In this document: piece after piece, positions 62,850 through 64,000 of the stretch | How the letters are laid out: each line of letters opens with the position of its first letter | Position numbering within the stretch: position 1 is the first letter of the stretch | From: Torymus aiolomorphi | Taxonomy: Eukaryota; Arthropoda; Insecta; Hymenoptera; Torymidae | DNA: 64,000 nt | Direction: 5' to 3' | NCBI GenBank assembly: GCA_036365515.1 | Contig: CM070877.1 | Span: 17,860,701 to 17,924,700 of the forward strand | Program-made: the position numbers and the translations under genes | The notes under the pieces: model-generated | What the model was told of the DNA's origin: nothing | Seen by the model: only the letters and a program-made list of their open reading frames with translations | Databases searched by the model: none

Positions 62850-64000
62850 AAGTCTTCGAACCCAACTAATGTTTTTCAAAAGTTCCAACAACTCAATTAC
62901 ATAAAAATTCATTCCCAATATTAATTAAAAAAAATCCAATTACTACGACGTTATCATTACATCCATTGTATTGAAGCGCACGCAAACAACGCCGAGTTTT
63001 TTCCACCCTCTACGCTAATTAATCAAATCCGATAAGCGAGCAGCACTGTCACTCACTTCAGAACAGCTTCTTACGCCCTCAACTATTTCCCCAAAGCGAG
63101 GCGCAGTTAGCGCACACTGCAGCTGACCCAGAAGCGCTTGCCTCGCGCGACCCAAACAAAAACACTTCCTCGCAGAATATAAAGTTCATCGGGCGATCAT
63201 TCAGCAATCCTCGACTCCTTCCCTTCCCGTGTCTCTGTCTCACATACACACTTACACCCATACACGCTCTCGCACAAAGATCGCGCGGGGAAAAGCCCGT
63301 GTGGCAGAATACAGCGCGCGACCGCGATCCGCATGCTGATATCGTTCTGGTCCAGCGAGCCTGACGTGTACACACACACACATACATACATGTATGTATA
63401 TATACACACACGCGCACGCGCGCGGCTCAAAATCTCTCTCTCGCTCGCGCCAGGTAATGAACTTGCCCGAGAGAGTGAAAGAGAGGGAGGGGAAGAACGC
63501 TCCAGTTGCTACCGGCGCTGCTGCAATCGTAAAATCGTCGTCCTAAAGCACGAGCGAGAGCAAGTGTAACGGGCGAGCAGAGAGAGAGAGAGATTTTTTA
63601 TCTAGCTCGGGAGAATGCGCCGCGGGAGTGGGTGCGGGAAAAGAGCGGTTTTTAAGGGGTCAACGTGTTTTGCTCTCTCGACGACGACGAGTCGCGATGC
63701 GACGCTTTGTTTCGCTGCGCTGGTTTGGCAGAGTATATAGAGCTCGTGCCCCGGAGTTCGAGTCGCTTCTCTTTTTTTTTTCTCTCTCGTCTTTGTAGTT
63801 TGCGCGGTGCGGAAGATAGCGCAGTGGATTGGGGCCTTTTTTTCACGTCGAATGAAAATTGGTTTGTAGTCAAAGCTGGGTGGTTGCTGGGGTTAGTGGG
63901 TGATGTATTAGGGTAAGTGGTTGGGTAAATGTTTTTTGGTGGAGTTGGTGATGGACAATGGTAGAACGTAAAAATTACTCTGCGGGTGTGATGGTGTATT
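62850..64000. other. GC island with strand-skew switch, unit 36
   Basis: Counted: 62881-62940 has A 30, C 12, G 1, T 17; 63901-63960 has G 23, C 1, T 23, A 13. The core holds CA/CG alternating tracts (63366-63424) and short GA runs. The window ends within the G/T-rich side. Confidence 0.75.

Noticed and set aside
63450..63545. Acceptor-like CTCGCGCCAG followed by GTAATGAAC and a 29-codon frame
   Set aside because: Pyrimidine runs are common here and no donor or protein similarity supports an exon.

Overview
The window is eukaryotic nuclear DNA and almost entirely non-coding. The base composition suggests an insect: CpG-rich islands alternate with AT-rich spacers, there are long (GA)n/(CT)n arrays, CAG/CTG tracts, and many small foldback (MITE-like) elements. 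A parasitoid-type hymenopteran would fit, but I cannot prove the taxon from sequence alone. No bacterial-style operon, rRNA gene, CRISPR array, intact transposase or long protein-coding gene is present. Nearly all long open frames are microsatellite translations or lie inside inverted repeats.

The best coding sequence is one first coding exon on the minus strand (7471-7678). It encodes 69 residues with a CxxC-x6-HxxC motif and a polyglutamine run, has an in-frame stop just upstream of its ATG, and ends at a GT donor. CAG-rich, CpG-rich DNA that could be its leader and promoter lies at 7679-8560. I do not recognise the protein. Weaker splice-site evidence marks a possible five-codon first exon on the plus strand (3983-3997), a possible 60-nt plus-strand exon (55813-55872), and two closely similar minus-strand sites at 33.1 kb and 51.2 kb where a pyrimidine tract and AG are followed at once by GTGAGT. 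The last two look like recursive-splicing points or mutually similar micro-exons. Much of the window may therefore be intron or intergenic regulatory DNA of large genes.

The dominant architecture is a sawtooth. About 37 GC/CpG-rich islands, roughly one per 1.7 kb, each have a left flank rich in A and C and a right flank rich in G and T. In sixteen 60-base windows I counted by hand, the left flanks total C 176 : G 40 and A 157 : T 107. The right flanks total G 171 : C 33 and T 172 : A 104. This amino-to-keto switch recurs in the same sense at every clear island. It is the expected footprint of bidirectional replication or divergent transcription starting in each island. The long GA/CT arrays sit in island cores.

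The AT-rich spacers hold the transposable-element debris: six elements with a shared CAC(T/G)GAGA-type terminus and TA at their edges (one carrying a tRNA-like sequence), two TTAA-flanked hairpin elements, two copies of a TGGGTCTG-ended MITE, a nested pair of TIR elements at 9-10.4 kb, further large hairpins at 2.3-2.8 and 52.2-52.8 kb, a Penelope-like/hammerhead-like fragment at 32.0 kb, and a dispersed and tandemly duplicated repeat at 39.8 and 42.8 kb.
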